64,000 bases of DNA, from NCBI GenBank assembly GCA_020851035.1, contig JADZDM010000023.1, positions 223,355 through 287,354 on the forward strand, written 5' to 3'. The notes beneath the pieces were generated by a model, which worked only from the letters and a program-made list of their open reading frames with translations, had not been told where the DNA came from and searched no databases. Positions 45,304 through 53,958 of this stretch are shown piece after piece (positions within the stretch are counted from its first letter, which is position 1; the number at the start of each line of letters is the position of its first letter). This DNA is from Gemmatimonadaceae bacterium. Lineage in GTDB: Bacteria; Gemmatimonadota; Gemmatimonadetes; Gemmatimonadales; Gemmatimonadaceae. A program made the position numbers and the translations under genes.

Positions 45304-45993
45304 CTACGGCTGGCCCACCACCCGCGTGCGGGCACCGTCGCGGCTGAACATCTCCACGCGGTCGGCCCGGCCGTCGCCGTTGCGGTCCGTCCAGATCTGC
45401 ACCAGGCGGCCGTCGCTGTCGAACCACTGGACCCGATCCGGCAGTCCGCCGCGCGGCGGCATCGGGAACCGCGCCGCCACGTTCAGGCCTCCGAACCAGC
45501 GCTGCAGCTCGGCCGGTCGCTGCCCCTCGATCCACTGCATCGCACTGCGCATCCCCGGCAGCGCCGTCGTGTCGTCACAGCGTGCGTCGCGGGCGTCGAT
45601 GCACCCGTCGCCGGTCACGGCACACGCACCATCGCGGTTCACGTCCGTGCAGGGCTCACGCATGCCGCGCAGGCCCGCCCGGGCACGCTCCTCGTCGCGC
45701 GCCGGACGCACGAGGGGTCGGGACCAGTCGTTCGCCGGCAGCCCGCTCCTGCGCACCTCGGGCCCGTAGATGACCGTGGCCCCGACAGGCTTGGCTCGCA
45801 GCGCTGAACGGCAGTCGGTCGGTGCCGGCTGCTGCACCGGAGGCACGTCGCGCAACCACACGCGGCACATGCCGGCTGGCGGGGCGTACGCGGGAGGCAC
45901 GTCGGGCTGTGACGGGGACTGCGCGGGCAGCGCCGCGGCGCCGCCCGCCATCCCTGTCACCAGCATGCCCCAGAAGAGCCCCGTACGTCTCAC
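45304..45993 (-). CDS. Secreted protein with EF-hand-like Asp-rich motifs
   Basis: This is a protein of 229 residues from a GTG at 45993 with a strong ribosome site (AAGGAGA, 7 nt away). A signal peptide (GLFWGMLVTGMAGGAAALPA) follows. The mature protein has PPAGMCRVWLRDVPPVQQPA, then Asp-rich stretches DVNRDGACAVTGDGCID and TDRNGDGRADRVEMF. These resemble calcium-binding EF-hand or dockerin loops. Cysteines in the middle may form disulphides. The function is unknown. Calcium binding at the cell surface is inferred. Confidence 0.75.
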   Translation of the reverse strand: MRRTGLFWGMLVTGMAGGAAALPAQSPSQPDVPPAYAPPAGMCRVWLRDVPPVQQPAPTDCRSALRAKPVGATVIYGPEVRRSGLPANDWSRPLVRPARDEERARAGLRGMREPCTDVNRDGACAVTGDGCIDARDARCDDTTALPGMRSAMQWIEGQRPAELQRWFGGLNVAARFPMPPRGGLPDRVQWFDSDGRLVQIWTDRNGDGRADRVEMFSRDGARTRVVGQP

Positions 45994-46207
45994 TGCGCTG
46001 TCTCCTTCACCGGTGTGTGCATCGGTCGCGTGCCCGACGCTCATACCCCCGGGAAGCAGGGTCGGTGCCACGTCGCCCCAAAGCGCCAACTGCTCGCCGT
46101 GCAACGACTTACGGGCATCCCCCCGCCCCGGCCTCCGGTGTGCGTCGTCCACTCGGGTGGACAGCTGTCCCACCACCGACGTCACAGCGGAAAGTTCCCG
46201 TCCAGCG

Positions 46208-47287
46208 TCAGTCGCCGAACGAGATCCCGGTCGCGCGCGCCGTGCGCACGATGTCGTGGTTCGGGTCGACGCGCTTCACCTCGCGCAGCGCCTCCACGAT
46301 CGGGATGGTCACGATGTTCGGCGAGTGCAGCGCCACCATGTGGCCCCACCGCGCCTCGGCCACCGCCCGCACCGCCTCGCCACCGAAGCGGGTCGCCAGC
46401 AGGCGGTCGTACCCGGTCGGCTGGCCACCACGCTGCAGGTGGCCGAGCACCATCGAGCGCGCCTCCTTGCCCGTCTTCTCCTGGAGCATCCGCGCCAGCG
46501 GGCCGGCAATGCCACCCACACGCTTCGCCTGCCCCGGCATCGACGGCCCCATGATCGATTCCTCGCCACCGACCGGCACCGCGCCTTCCGCCACCACCAC
46601 GATCGAGAACCGGCGACCGGCCAGGTCGCGCGAGCGGATCTTCTTCACCACCGTCTCGACGTCGAACGGGATCTCGGGAATCAGGACCACGTCCGCACTC
46701 GCGGCCACGCCGGCATGCAGCGCGATGAAGCCCGCGTCACGGCCCATCACTTCCAGCACCATCACCCGGTCATGGCTCTCGGCCGTCGTGTGCAGCTTGT
46801 CGATCGCCTCGATCGCCGTCGTCACCGCGGTGTCGAAGCCGAAGGTGGTGATCGTGCCACTCACGTCGTTGTCGATCGTCTTCGGCACGGCCACCATCTT
46901 CATCCCCTTCTCCACCAGCCGCTGCGCGATCGACAGCGACCCGTCCCCACCGATCGTGATGATCGCGTCGATGCCGAGTGCCCGTGAATTCGCCACCACC
47001 TCGTCCGAGCGGTCGATCTCGCGGTAGGTGCCGTCACCGTTCGGGATCGGATATGAGAACGGGTTGCCACGATTCGTCGTGCGCAGGATCGTCCCGCCAA
47101 GGTGCCCGATGCCGGCCACCATGTCCCGGGTCATCGGCACCACGTCATCCTCGCCGAGGAGGCCATAGTAGCCGCGCTTGATCCCCAGGACTTCCCATCC
47201 GCGATCGAGGGCGGAGAGGACAGCCGCACGAATGACTGCGTTCAGGCCCGGGGCGTCGCCGCCACCGGTGGACAGGGCAATGCGCAT
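46208..47287 (-). CDS. pfkA: 6-phosphofructokinase
   Basis: This is a protein of 359 residues. The start at 47287 matches the family N-terminus MRIALSTGGGDAPGLNA. The nucleotide-site motif is GGDGS (113-117), as in ATP-dependent enzymes. The catalytic loop reads PKTIDND (135-141), where classical ATP enzymes have PGTIDND and a Lys is linked with pyrophosphate users. EVMGRDAGFIALHAG and GHLQRGGQPTGYDR complete the substrate site. It phosphorylates fructose 6-phosphate in glycolysis. The phosphate donor is probably ATP but is not certain from sequence. Confidence 0.95.
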   Translation of the reverse strand: MRIALSTGGGDAPGLNAVIRAAVLSALDRGWEVLGIKRGYYGLLGEDDVVPMTRDMVAGIGHLGGTILRTTNRGNPFSYPIPNGDGTYREIDRSDEVVANSRALGIDAIITIGGDGSLSIAQRLVEKGMKMVAVPKTIDNDVSGTITTFGFDTAVTTAIEAIDKLHTTAESHDRVMVLEVMGRDAGFIALHAGVAASADVVLIPEIPFDVETVVKKIRSRDLAGRRFSIVVVAEGAVPVGGEESIMGPSMPGQAKRVGGIAGPLARMLQEKTGKEARSMVLGHLQRGGQPTGYDRLLATRFGGEAVRAVAEARWGHMVALHSPNIVTIPIVEALREVKRVDPNHDIVRTARATGISFGD

Positions 47288-47370
47288 GACGTTGGTGTTT
47301 GGGTGTGGAGTCAGCCAAGGAAAGTAACCGGCCCGGGCCATGTTCCCACGGGGGCGCATAGAATTCGTTC

Positions 47371-48702
47371 ATGCGTCTCCCGATCCTTGCCTGCCTGAGC
47401 CTCGCCGCCGGCCATCTCGCCGCCCAGGTTCCCACGACCCCGCCACTCCCGGCCGGCGTGCTCCGCGACCTCGACACCCGCATCGCCCGCGTCGCCCCCA
47501 AGGTCGTGAGCTGGCGGCGCGACCTGCACGAACATCCGGAGCTGAGCTACGCCGAGGAGCGCACGGCCGGCGTGGTCGCCGCGCACCTGAGGTCGCTTGG
47601 ACTCGAGGTCCGCACCAACGTCGGCGGCACATTCAGCGTCGTCGCGGTGCTCCGCGGCGGCCGGCCGGGACCGGCGGTCGCGCTCCGTGCAGACATGGAC
47701 GGACTGCCGGTCACCGAACAGACCGGCCTGCCGTTCGCCTCGAAGGTACGCACGCAGTACAACGGCCAGACCGTCGGGGTGATGCACGCCTGCGGTCATG
47801 ACGCGCACACCGCCATCCTCATGGGCACCGCCGAGGTGCTGGCGGGCATGAAGGCAACACTGCCGGGCTCGGTCACCTTCCTCTTCCAAGCGGCGGAGGA
47901 AAGTGCCCCGGACGGCGGCGCGAAGCCGATGATCGAGGCCGGCGCCCTCGAGAACCCACGCGTCGAGGCGGTCTACGGCCTCCACACCTGGCCCGGGCCC
48001 ACCGGCACGGTGTCCACCCGCAGCGGCGGCCTGATGGCCAGCGGCGACAACTGGCGCATCGTCGTCCACGGCAGGCAGGCACACGGCGCGCAGCCCTGGC
48101 GCAGCGTGGACCCGATCGTCATCGGGGCGCAGATCGTCTCGGGGCTGCAGACCATCGTGAGCCGGAACATCGACCTCACCGCCGGCCCGGCCGTCGTCAC
48201 GGTCGGCGCGTTCCAGGCCGGCGTGCGCGAGAACATCATCCCCGACAGCGCAGTGATGTTCGGCACCTTCCGCACCTTCAACGAGACCGCCCGGCAGCGC
48301 GCCGCGGCCCAGATCCGGACGATCGCCGAGCAGTACGCCGCGGCCGGCGGTGCCACGGCCACGGTCACGATCTCCATGGGGTACGCCACGACCAGCAACG
48401 ATCCGCGCTGGTTCGGCCGCGCCTCCACGACCCTCCGCAACGCATTGGGCGGCACGCAGGTGCTCGAGAGCGCCCCCTCGATGCCGGCCGAGGACTTCTC
48501 GCGCTTCCTCGAGAAGGTGCCGGGCATGTTCTTCTTCCTCGGCGTCACGCCGAAGGGACGCGATCCCCTCAGCGCACCGGCCAACCACTCGCCGATGTAC
48601 GATGTCGACGAGGCCGCGTTCCCCACCGGCGTCAAGGCGCTCAGCGTGCTCGCGATCGATGCGCTGCTCAACGGGGTGCCGCCACTGGGCCCGCTCAAGT
48701 GA
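47371..48702 (+). CDS. M20-family amidohydrolase/carboxypeptidase, exported
   Basis: This is a protein of 443 residues with a signal peptide (RLPILACLSLAAGHLAAQ). M20 metal-binding blocks are WRRDLHEHPELSYAEERTA, ALRADMDGLPVTEQTG, H139-A-C-G-H143-D-A-H146, and QAAEESAPDGGAKPMIEAGA. A dimerisation domain lies in the middle, and the final ligand is in SAPSMPAEDFSRFLE. Relatives hydrolyse N-acyl amino acids or hippurate-like amides. Export is unusual for the best-known members but common in this phylum. It is coupled to the next gene by a 4-bp overlap. Confidence 0.93.
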   Translation: MRLPILACLSLAAGHLAAQVPTTPPLPAGVLRDLDTRIARVAPKVVSWRRDLHEHPELSYAEERTAGVVAAHLRSLGLEVRTNVGGTFSVVAVLRGGRPGPAVALRADMDGLPVTEQTGLPFASKVRTQYNGQTVGVMHACGHDAHTAILMGTAEVLAGMKATLPGSVTFLFQAAEESAPDGGAKPMIEAGALENPRVEAVYGLHTWPGPTGTVSTRSGGLMASGDNWRIVVHGRQAHGAQPWRSVDPIVIGAQIVSGLQTIVSRNIDLTAGPAVVTVGAFQAGVRENIIPDSAVMFGTFRTFNETARQRAAAQIRTIAEQYAAAGGATATVTISMGYATTSNDPRWFGRASTTLRNALGGTQVLESAPSMPAEDFSRFLEKVPGMFFFLGVTPKGRDPLSAPANHSPMYDVDEAAFPTGVKALSVLAIDALLNGVPPLGPLK

Positions 48703-49355
48703 GCCGGCCCGGCGCCGTCATCCTCGACTGCGACGGCGTGCTGGTGGACAGCGAGCCGATCATGAACCGCGAGTTCTCCGCGATGCTGGCCGAGCTGGGG
48801 CTGCCGTACACCCCGGAGGAGAACCTGCGGACCTACATGGGTCGGTCCATGAAGAGCTGCCTCGAGATCATCGCGTCGCAGCTCGGCGGGCCGGTGCCGC
48901 CGGACTTCATCCCGGGGCTCGAGCAGCGCGCGTATGCCGCCTTCGCCCGTGAGCTGCAGCCCGTGGCCGGCATCGAGGCACTCCTCGACCGGCTGGACGG
49001 GACGGGCACACCGTATGCCGTGGCCAGCAGCGGGTCACACGACAAGATGCGCACGACCCTCGGCATCACCGGCCTGCTCCCGCGCCTCGCGGGCCGCATC
49101 ACGAGCGCGACCGAGGTCGCACACGGCAAGCCAAGCCCCGACGTGTTCCTGCTGGCGGCGGAACGGCTCCGCGTTGCACCGTCGCGGTGTGTGGTGATCG
49201 AGGACTCGCTCCTCGGCATCGAGGCGGCGCTCGCCGCCGGCATGCGTGTGGTGGGCTATGCCGCGATGATGCGCGTCGAGGACATGCAGGCCGCCGGTGC
49301 GACGTTCGTGGTGTCGAGGATGGCGGCGGTGCCGGCCCTGCTCGCACTCGAATGA
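48699..49355 (+). CDS. HAD-superfamily subfamily IA phosphatase
   Basis: This is a protein of 218 residues from a GTG overlapping the previous stop. HAD motif I is ILDCDGVLVDSEP (nucleophile D10, acid D12), motif II is YAVASSGSH, the lysine is in HGKPSPDVFLLAAERL, and motif IV is VVIEDSLLGIEAALAAGM. The helical cap places it in subfamily IA with beta-phosphoglucomutase and phosphoglycolate phosphatase. The substrate, probably a small sugar phosphate, is unknown. It is translationally coupled to the M20 gene. Confidence 0.92.
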   Translation: MSRPGAVILDCDGVLVDSEPIMNREFSAMLAELGLPYTPEENLRTYMGRSMKSCLEIIASQLGGPVPPDFIPGLEQRAYAAFARELQPVAGIEALLDRLDGTGTPYAVASSGSHDKMRTTLGITGLLPRLAGRITSATEVAHGKPSPDVFLLAAERLRVAPSRCVVIEDSLLGIEAALAAGMRVVGYAAMMRVEDMQAAGATFVVSRMAAVPALLALE

Positions 49356-49432
49356 TGCCGAGTGCGTGACTTCGGCTGGCGCACGCACGCAGCGCCGGCC
49401 AGCATGGGCGCTCCCGTCACCCGGAGTGCCCC

Positions 49433-49852
49433 ATGCGCCCAGGCTTCACCCTGCCGGAACTGCTGCTGGTGTTGTGTGTCTCCGCCATCCTCGCCGGCAT
49501 CGCCGCACCTGCGCTGATCGGCATGCGCGACCGCATCACGGTGCGCCTGGCTGCCGCCGATGCGGCCCGCACCCTGGCGGACGCCCGCAGCGTCGCACTC
49601 ACCGCCGCGCGGCGCACGGCAGTCCGCATCGACTCGGCCGCCGGCACGCTCACGGTGATCGCCGGCGCCGACACCATCAGCACGCTGCGACTCGAGAGCT
49701 ACGGTGTGGAGCTGCGCACCACCCGCGACTCCATCGCCTTCGGCCCCACCGGCATCGGCTGGGGTGCCGCCACCGCCACGATCACCCTGCGTCGCGGCTC
49801 GGCCACCACGGCGCTCGCCGTCTCGCGCATCGGGCGGATCCGCCGGGCCTGA
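49433..49852 (+). CDS. Type II secretion/type IV pilus pseudopilin (GspH-like)
   Basis: This is a protein of 139 residues. The prepilin signature RPG-FTLPELLLVLCVSAILAG has a very short leader cleaved before F5 and Glu at mature position 5. A hydrophobic helix and then a beta-rich globular domain follow (ALTAARRTAVRIDSAAGTLT, RLESYGVELRTTRDS). It matches GspH/FimT minor pseudopilins. It stands alone without secretion genes. It may be a minor subunit of a system encoded elsewhere. Confidence 0.88.
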   Translation: MRPGFTLPELLLVLCVSAILAGIAAPALIGMRDRITVRLAAADAARTLADARSVALTAARRTAVRIDSAAGTLTVIAGADTISTLRLESYGVELRTTRDSIAFGPTGIGWGAATATITLRRGSATTALAVSRIGRIRRA

Positions 49853-49906
49853 CGTTCGGCGGCGCTTCGGATCCAGAGGCTCGGCGCCGTGCACAGCGTC
49901 CACGAT

Positions 49907-49938
49907 GCCGGCGCGGCGGGAACGTCCGCCGCGCCGGC
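49907..49938. terminator. 13-bp hairpin between pseudopilin and DEAD-box helicase
   Basis: GCCGGCGCGGCGG and CCGCCGCGCCGGC form a perfect stem with a 6-nt loop between convergent genes. It has no T-tract. Confidence 0.6.
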
Positions 49939-49946
49939 CCCACGAC

Positions 49947-51320
49947 CTACGAGCCGAAATCGTATCCCGGCACCGACACGCGCGGGATCTGCTGCCCGAT
50001 GACGCGCTCGATCGTGCGCACCATCGCGATCTCGTCCGGGGCCATGAACGTCACCGCGTCACCCGTGGCCGCGGCGCGGCCCGTGCGGCCGATGCGGTGC
50101 ACGTAGTCCTCCGCCTGCTGCGGCACGTCGTAGTTGATCACGTGCGAGATGCCGTTGATGTCCAGGCCGCGCTGTGCGATGTCGGTCGCGACCAGCACCC
50201 GGATGCTGCCGTCGCGGAAGCCCTCGAGCGCCTTGATACGCTGCGCCTGCGTCTTGTCGGCGTGCATCGCGGTCGAGGCGATGTCGTTCTTCTCGAGGTT
50301 GCGGACGACCTTGTCCGCCCCGTGCTTGGTGCGCGTGAACACCAGCACCGAGTCCATCTTCGGCTGCTGCAGCAGGTGCACCAGCAGGTCCACCTTCTTC
50401 TCGGCCGGCACCGGGTACACCGCGTGCGCCACCGTCACCGCCGCGCTGGAGCGGCGACCCACCTGCACGACGATCGGGCGACGCAGGTACTTGCGGGCCA
50501 GCGCCTCGACCTCGGGCGGCATCGTGGCGCTGAAGAGCAGCGTCTGGCGGTACTTCGGGATCTGCTCCACCACGCGGTTGATCTGCGGCGCGAAACCCAT
50601 GTCCAGCATGCGGTCCGCCTCGTCGAGCACCAGCACCTCGAGGTCGTCCGGCACCATGTTCTGTTTCTCGAGGTGGTCGAGCAGGCGGCCCGGCGTGGCC
50701 ACCACGATGTCCACCCCGCGGCGCAGCGCGGTCTCCTGCGGTTCGTACGGCACGCCACCGAAGATCGGCGCCACCTCGATGCCGGTGCCGCGCGCGTACT
50801 TCCGCACGCTTTCCTCCACCTGCAGCGCCAGCTCACGCGTGGGCGTGAGCACCAGCGCGCGCGTGCGCTTCGGGCCATCCAGCAGGCGGCTGATCAGCGG
50901 GAGCGTGAACGCGGCGGTCTTGCCGGTGCCGGTCTGGGCGAGGCCGATGATGTCGGAGCCGCGGAGTGCGAGCGGGATCGCATCGCGCTGGATCGGCGTC
51001 GGGTACTCGTAGCCGGCCTCGCGCACGGCGGCGAGGAGGCGGGGATCGAGGTCGAGCTGCTCGAAGGTCGTGCGGGCCTCGTCGGCGGCCACCTGCGCGG
51101 CGATCGTCTCGGGCGTCTCCTCGACGGCCTCCGGGACGAGGTTGTGTTCCGCCTCACTGACGGTGGTCGGTCCTGCGCCAGCGGGGCGCGCGCGACCGCC
51201 ACTGCGTGGGCGTCGTGTCCGTGAATTCACTCGGTGTGGTGTGTTGCTTCCAGGTCGCCTGTTCGGCTTGCGCCGACCTGTGAAGCTGGCTGCAGCGGTC
51301 CCGGGGTCCGGTGCCGTCAC
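49947..51320 (-). CDS. DEAD-box RNA helicase (RhlE-like)
   Basis: This is a protein of 457 residues. The Q motif (YEYPTPIQRDAIPLALRG), Walker A (AQTGTGKT), PTRELALQ, VVATPGRLLDHL, DEADRMLDMGF, SAT, VLVATDIAQRGLDI and HRIGRTGRA are all intact. The first ~75 residues are unusual. They form an Arg/Pro/Gly-rich basic tail followed by an acidic stretch (SEAEHNLVPEAVEE), whereas RhlE-type proteins usually carry such tails at the C-terminus. It probably remodels RNA in ribosome assembly or cold adaptation. The 220-bp upstream gap to 51540 shows no promoter I trust. Confidence 0.95.
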   Translation of the reverse strand: MTAPDPGTAAASFTGRRKPNRRPGSNTPHRVNSRTRRPRSGGRARPAGAGPTTVSEAEHNLVPEAVEETPETIAAQVAADEARTTFEQLDLDPRLLAAVREAGYEYPTPIQRDAIPLALRGSDIIGLAQTGTGKTAAFTLPLISRLLDGPKRTRALVLTPTRELALQVEESVRKYARGTGIEVAPIFGGVPYEPQETALRRGVDIVVATPGRLLDHLEKQNMVPDDLEVLVLDEADRMLDMGFAPQINRVVEQIPKYRQTLLFSATMPPEVEALARKYLRRPIVVQVGRRSSAAVTVAHAVYPVPAEKKVDLLVHLLQQPKMDSVLVFTRTKHGADKVVRNLEKNDIASTAMHADKTQAQRIKALEGFRDGSIRVLVATDIAQRGLDINGISHVINYDVPQQAEDYVHRIGRTGRAAATGDAVTFMAPDEIAMVRTIERVIGQQIPRVSVPGYDFGS

Positions 51321-51540
51321 GGGGACCGCCCCCGGCCGCGACGGAAAGCGTCGCGGACCGTCCGGGCGATCACCGCGGGTGCACGGAGTGCTCGTCGCGT
51401 GGGACGCCGGCGAGGTGGCGCATCAGGGGGACGCGTACCGCCGGTGAACATGCCGCCCAGGCGCGGGCAGCTGTTCGAGGTGGAACGTACTCACCCCCGG
51501 GGACGCGGAACACCCGCGCGCGGAAACGCCCCCAGCGACC

Positions 51541-52464
51541 TCATCCAGTCACGAACGCCGGCGCACCGAGGAATGGCAGCACGTGCGTCAGTGTCCAGGC
51601 CGGGCGCTCCTCATGCAGGACATGGCCGGCCCCGTGGGCCACGTGCAGCGCCGCATTCGGGAGCATGCGCGCCAATGTCGGGACCACCGACTGCGGGCGC
51701 ACCACGGGATCGCGGTCGCCGAACATCACCAGCATCGGCTGGCGGAAACCGGCCAGCTCGGTCGGCGTCCAGGGTGACCAGCGGAACTCGTGGAGCAGCA
51801 GCCGCATGGCGTTGAGGAAGTCGGGGAACTGGGTCGGCGCCCAGTATTCGTCGACTTCGCGCTCGCCATCGGAGAGGCCGGCCTCGCCGCGTGACCGCCG
51901 GAGGGCAAAGCTGATCGCCCAGCGGGGGATGCTGCCCGGCAGGAGCCGTCCGGTCAGCGAGGGGGGCATGAGCTGCGTCCAGGCCGCGCGGTCGACCACG
52001 CCGAAACCCACGCTCCCGAGCAGCACGATGCGCGGCACGCGCGCAGGCGCTCGCAGCGCGAGGCTCATCCCCACCATGCCACCCATGGAGTGTGCGATGA
52101 CCGGCGCCCCGGTGATCCCCAGGGCATCCATCGTCGCGGCCACATGCGACACCATCGCCTCGCGGGTGTACAGCGCGGGATCGGCGGGCCGGTCACTCAG
52201 CCCGTGCCCGCGCTGGTCCACCGCCAGGACACGCCAGCCGGCCGCGGCCAGTGGACCGGCGAAGTGCCGCCACGCATACGCCGTGCACCCCCAGCCGTGC
52301 AGCAGCACGATCGGTGGTGCCGCCGGGTCGCCGGTCTGCACCACCCGCACCCGCTCGCCGTCGTCGAGCCGCACCTGCAGCGCCGTGGCCGACGCGTCGT
52401 GTGCCGGATACATCTCGCCGGCAACGATCGGCACCGCGCGCTTCGACACCGGCACGCGGAGCAC
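51541..52464 (-). CDS. Alpha/beta hydrolase (Ser nucleophile)
   Basis: This is a protein of 307 residues from a GTG 5 bp after the upstream stop. The oxyanion motif is LLHGWGCTAYAW, the nucleophile elbow is AHSMGG with S126, the acid is in MFGDRDPVV and the base in GAGHVLHEERP. A helical cap lies between, including PRWAISFALRRSRGEAG. It is a cytoplasmic esterase or lipase-like enzyme of unknown substrate. It is transcribed with the upstream unknown gene (52470-53699). Confidence 0.9.
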   Translation of the reverse strand: MLRVPVSKRAVPIVAGEMYPAHDASATALQVRLDDGERVRVVQTGDPAAPPIVLLHGWGCTAYAWRHFAGPLAAAGWRVLAVDQRGHGLSDRPADPALYTREAMVSHVAATMDALGITGAPVIAHSMGGMVGMSLALRAPARVPRIVLLGSVGFGVVDRAAWTQLMPPSLTGRLLPGSIPRWAISFALRRSRGEAGLSDGEREVDEYWAPTQFPDFLNAMRLLLHEFRWSPWTPTELAGFRQPMLVMFGDRDPVVRPQSVVPTLARMLPNAALHVAHGAGHVLHEERPAWTLTHVLPFLGAPAFVTG

Positions 52465-52469
52465 CCCGG

Positions 52470-53699
52470 CTACACGAGGTTCAGGTCGCGCCCGATCAGC
52501 CGTGCGATGAGCGACACGCGGAGCGTCACGTCGCTCCAGCGACGCTCACCCTCGGTGGAGGCATCCTCGAGCGGGAACCAGCCGATGAGCTCCGGCGCCG
52601 TGGTGGCCGGCATCGCATCACCCTTCATCGGATGCCAGACGCCGTACCGATCCGCACTCTCGACGAAGCGCTCGAACATGCGGATCCACGGCTCATGGCG
52701 ACGGAACACGCCAAGGCGCACCATGATCTCGAGCCAGTGCAGCGCCGCCGGCACGTCGGCCTCGAGGGCGTTGCGATGCGGCAGCCGGTCACCCAGCACC
52801 GCGTTCGGGACCGGCACGAGCTGGCCCTCGATGAGCTGCACCGGCTCCTGCCGCGGCTCGGGCTGCATCAGGTGCTTGCCCAGCAGCTCCATGCCGATGT
52901 GGTACTCGGTGCGGAGTTCGGGCATGAAGGCGGCCATGCGGAGGAAGCCCATCGTCGGCGGCGCGGCCTCGCTGGCCAGCACCTGCTTGTTCCCGACGCG
53001 GATCCACGGCTTCGCCGCCAGCGGCGAGCGGAGGTAGTCCATCACGCGCTGCGTGGCGCGGATGGCGGCCCCGCGCACGCGCGGGTCGCGCTCGTAGCCA
53101 GCCTGCGCGAGCAGCGCCGCCGCCTCCACGCGCACGTTCGCACGCACGCGCTTCGCGAGCTCCTTGTTCCCCGCCACCGACTCGGCCAGCTCGAACAGCA
53201 TGAACGGATCCTCGTCCATCGCCAGGAGACGGAACAGGAACCGGCGCGAGACGGCCAGCGGGGGCGAGTCACGATCCCAGCCACATTCGAGCAGGTGGCG
53301 GAACGCCGAGAAGGTGGCGGTGTGCGGCGCCGCGCCGGGGAGCGGGAAGAGCCGTCCGCCCCAGGTGCCGTCGAGGTGCATGGTCACGGCGCAGCGGATC
53401 GCCGATGCCTGCGCCAGCGTCACCGGCTGCGCCTCGAGTGGCGCCTTCAACTTTGCGAGCTCGACGATGGCACGGTACTGCACCGCTCCCGTGCCCTCAC
53501 GCATCAGCCAGCGCACCGGCACCCGGACCGTGGAGTCGGGCATGTCGGGCAGTACCGGCTTCGGCGGAGGCGGGGGCGGAGCCGCGGGCGCGTCAGCCGG
53601 AGGCGTCAGCGGTGCGGTCGGGAGGCCCGTTTCGAGTTCTGGGAGATCGGTCACAGGAGGGGTAGCGGACGGAACACGTTGCGCCACAACAACCTCCAA
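52470..53699 (-). CDS. Hypothetical protein, probable alpha/alpha-toroid fold
   Basis: This is a protein of 409 residues that I do not recognise. Residues ~20-50 are a Pro/Ala-rich disordered linker. The rest is helical, with repeated patterns such as RWLMREGTGAVQYRAIVELA, FSAFRHLLECGWDRDSPPL, RFLFRLLAMDEDPFMLFELA and HWLEIMVRLGVFRRHEPW. The spacing of WxxRxGxGAxxY-like and CGWD-like elements recalls terpenoid-cyclase or glycan-lyase toroids. This is inference only. There is no signal peptide. It is in an operon with the alpha/beta hydrolase. Confidence 0.7.
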   Translation of the reverse strand: MEVVVAQRVPSATPPVTDLPELETGLPTAPLTPPADAPAAPPPPPPKPVLPDMPDSTVRVPVRWLMREGTGAVQYRAIVELAKLKAPLEAQPVTLAQASAIRCAVTMHLDGTWGGRLFPLPGAAPHTATFSAFRHLLECGWDRDSPPLAVSRRFLFRLLAMDEDPFMLFELAESVAGNKELAKRVRANVRVEAAALLAQAGYERDPRVRGAAIRATQRVMDYLRSPLAAKPWIRVGNKQVLASEAAPPTMGFLRMAAFMPELRTEYHIGMELLGKHLMQPEPRQEPVQLIEGQLVPVPNAVLGDRLPHRNALEADVPAALHWLEIMVRLGVFRRHEPWIRMFERFVESADRYGVWHPMKGDAMPATTAPELIGWFPLEDASTEGERRWSDVTLRVSLIARLIGRDLNLV

Positions 53700-53958
53700 G
53701 CTAGCACAGGAACGGCGTCACGGCATGGGTGCGGGGCATTTTGCGCTCCGGACGAACGGGAAGTCCCACTCAGCGGGACGATACACAATACGGCGGCGCC
53801 TCCGAAGCTATTAAAGCCACATTTGCGGCGGCACGATCATGGCGTAGCGTATAGAGGGTCGGCGGTGATGCCGGTGCTCACCGGCAGGCACGGCGCTTCG
53901 CCCTCACGATCGGCACCTGCCGAGCAGCTGGAGCTGGCCGGATTCTCCCCCACGAGAC
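53700..53958. other. Divergent intergenic region
   Basis: This 259-bp stretch lies between divergent genes. It is somewhat less GC-rich around 53760-53830 (CGATACACAATACGG, CTATTAAAGCCACATTTG). Promoters for both directions probably sit there, but no -35/-10 pair is convincing and no repeat is visible. Confidence 0.4.
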
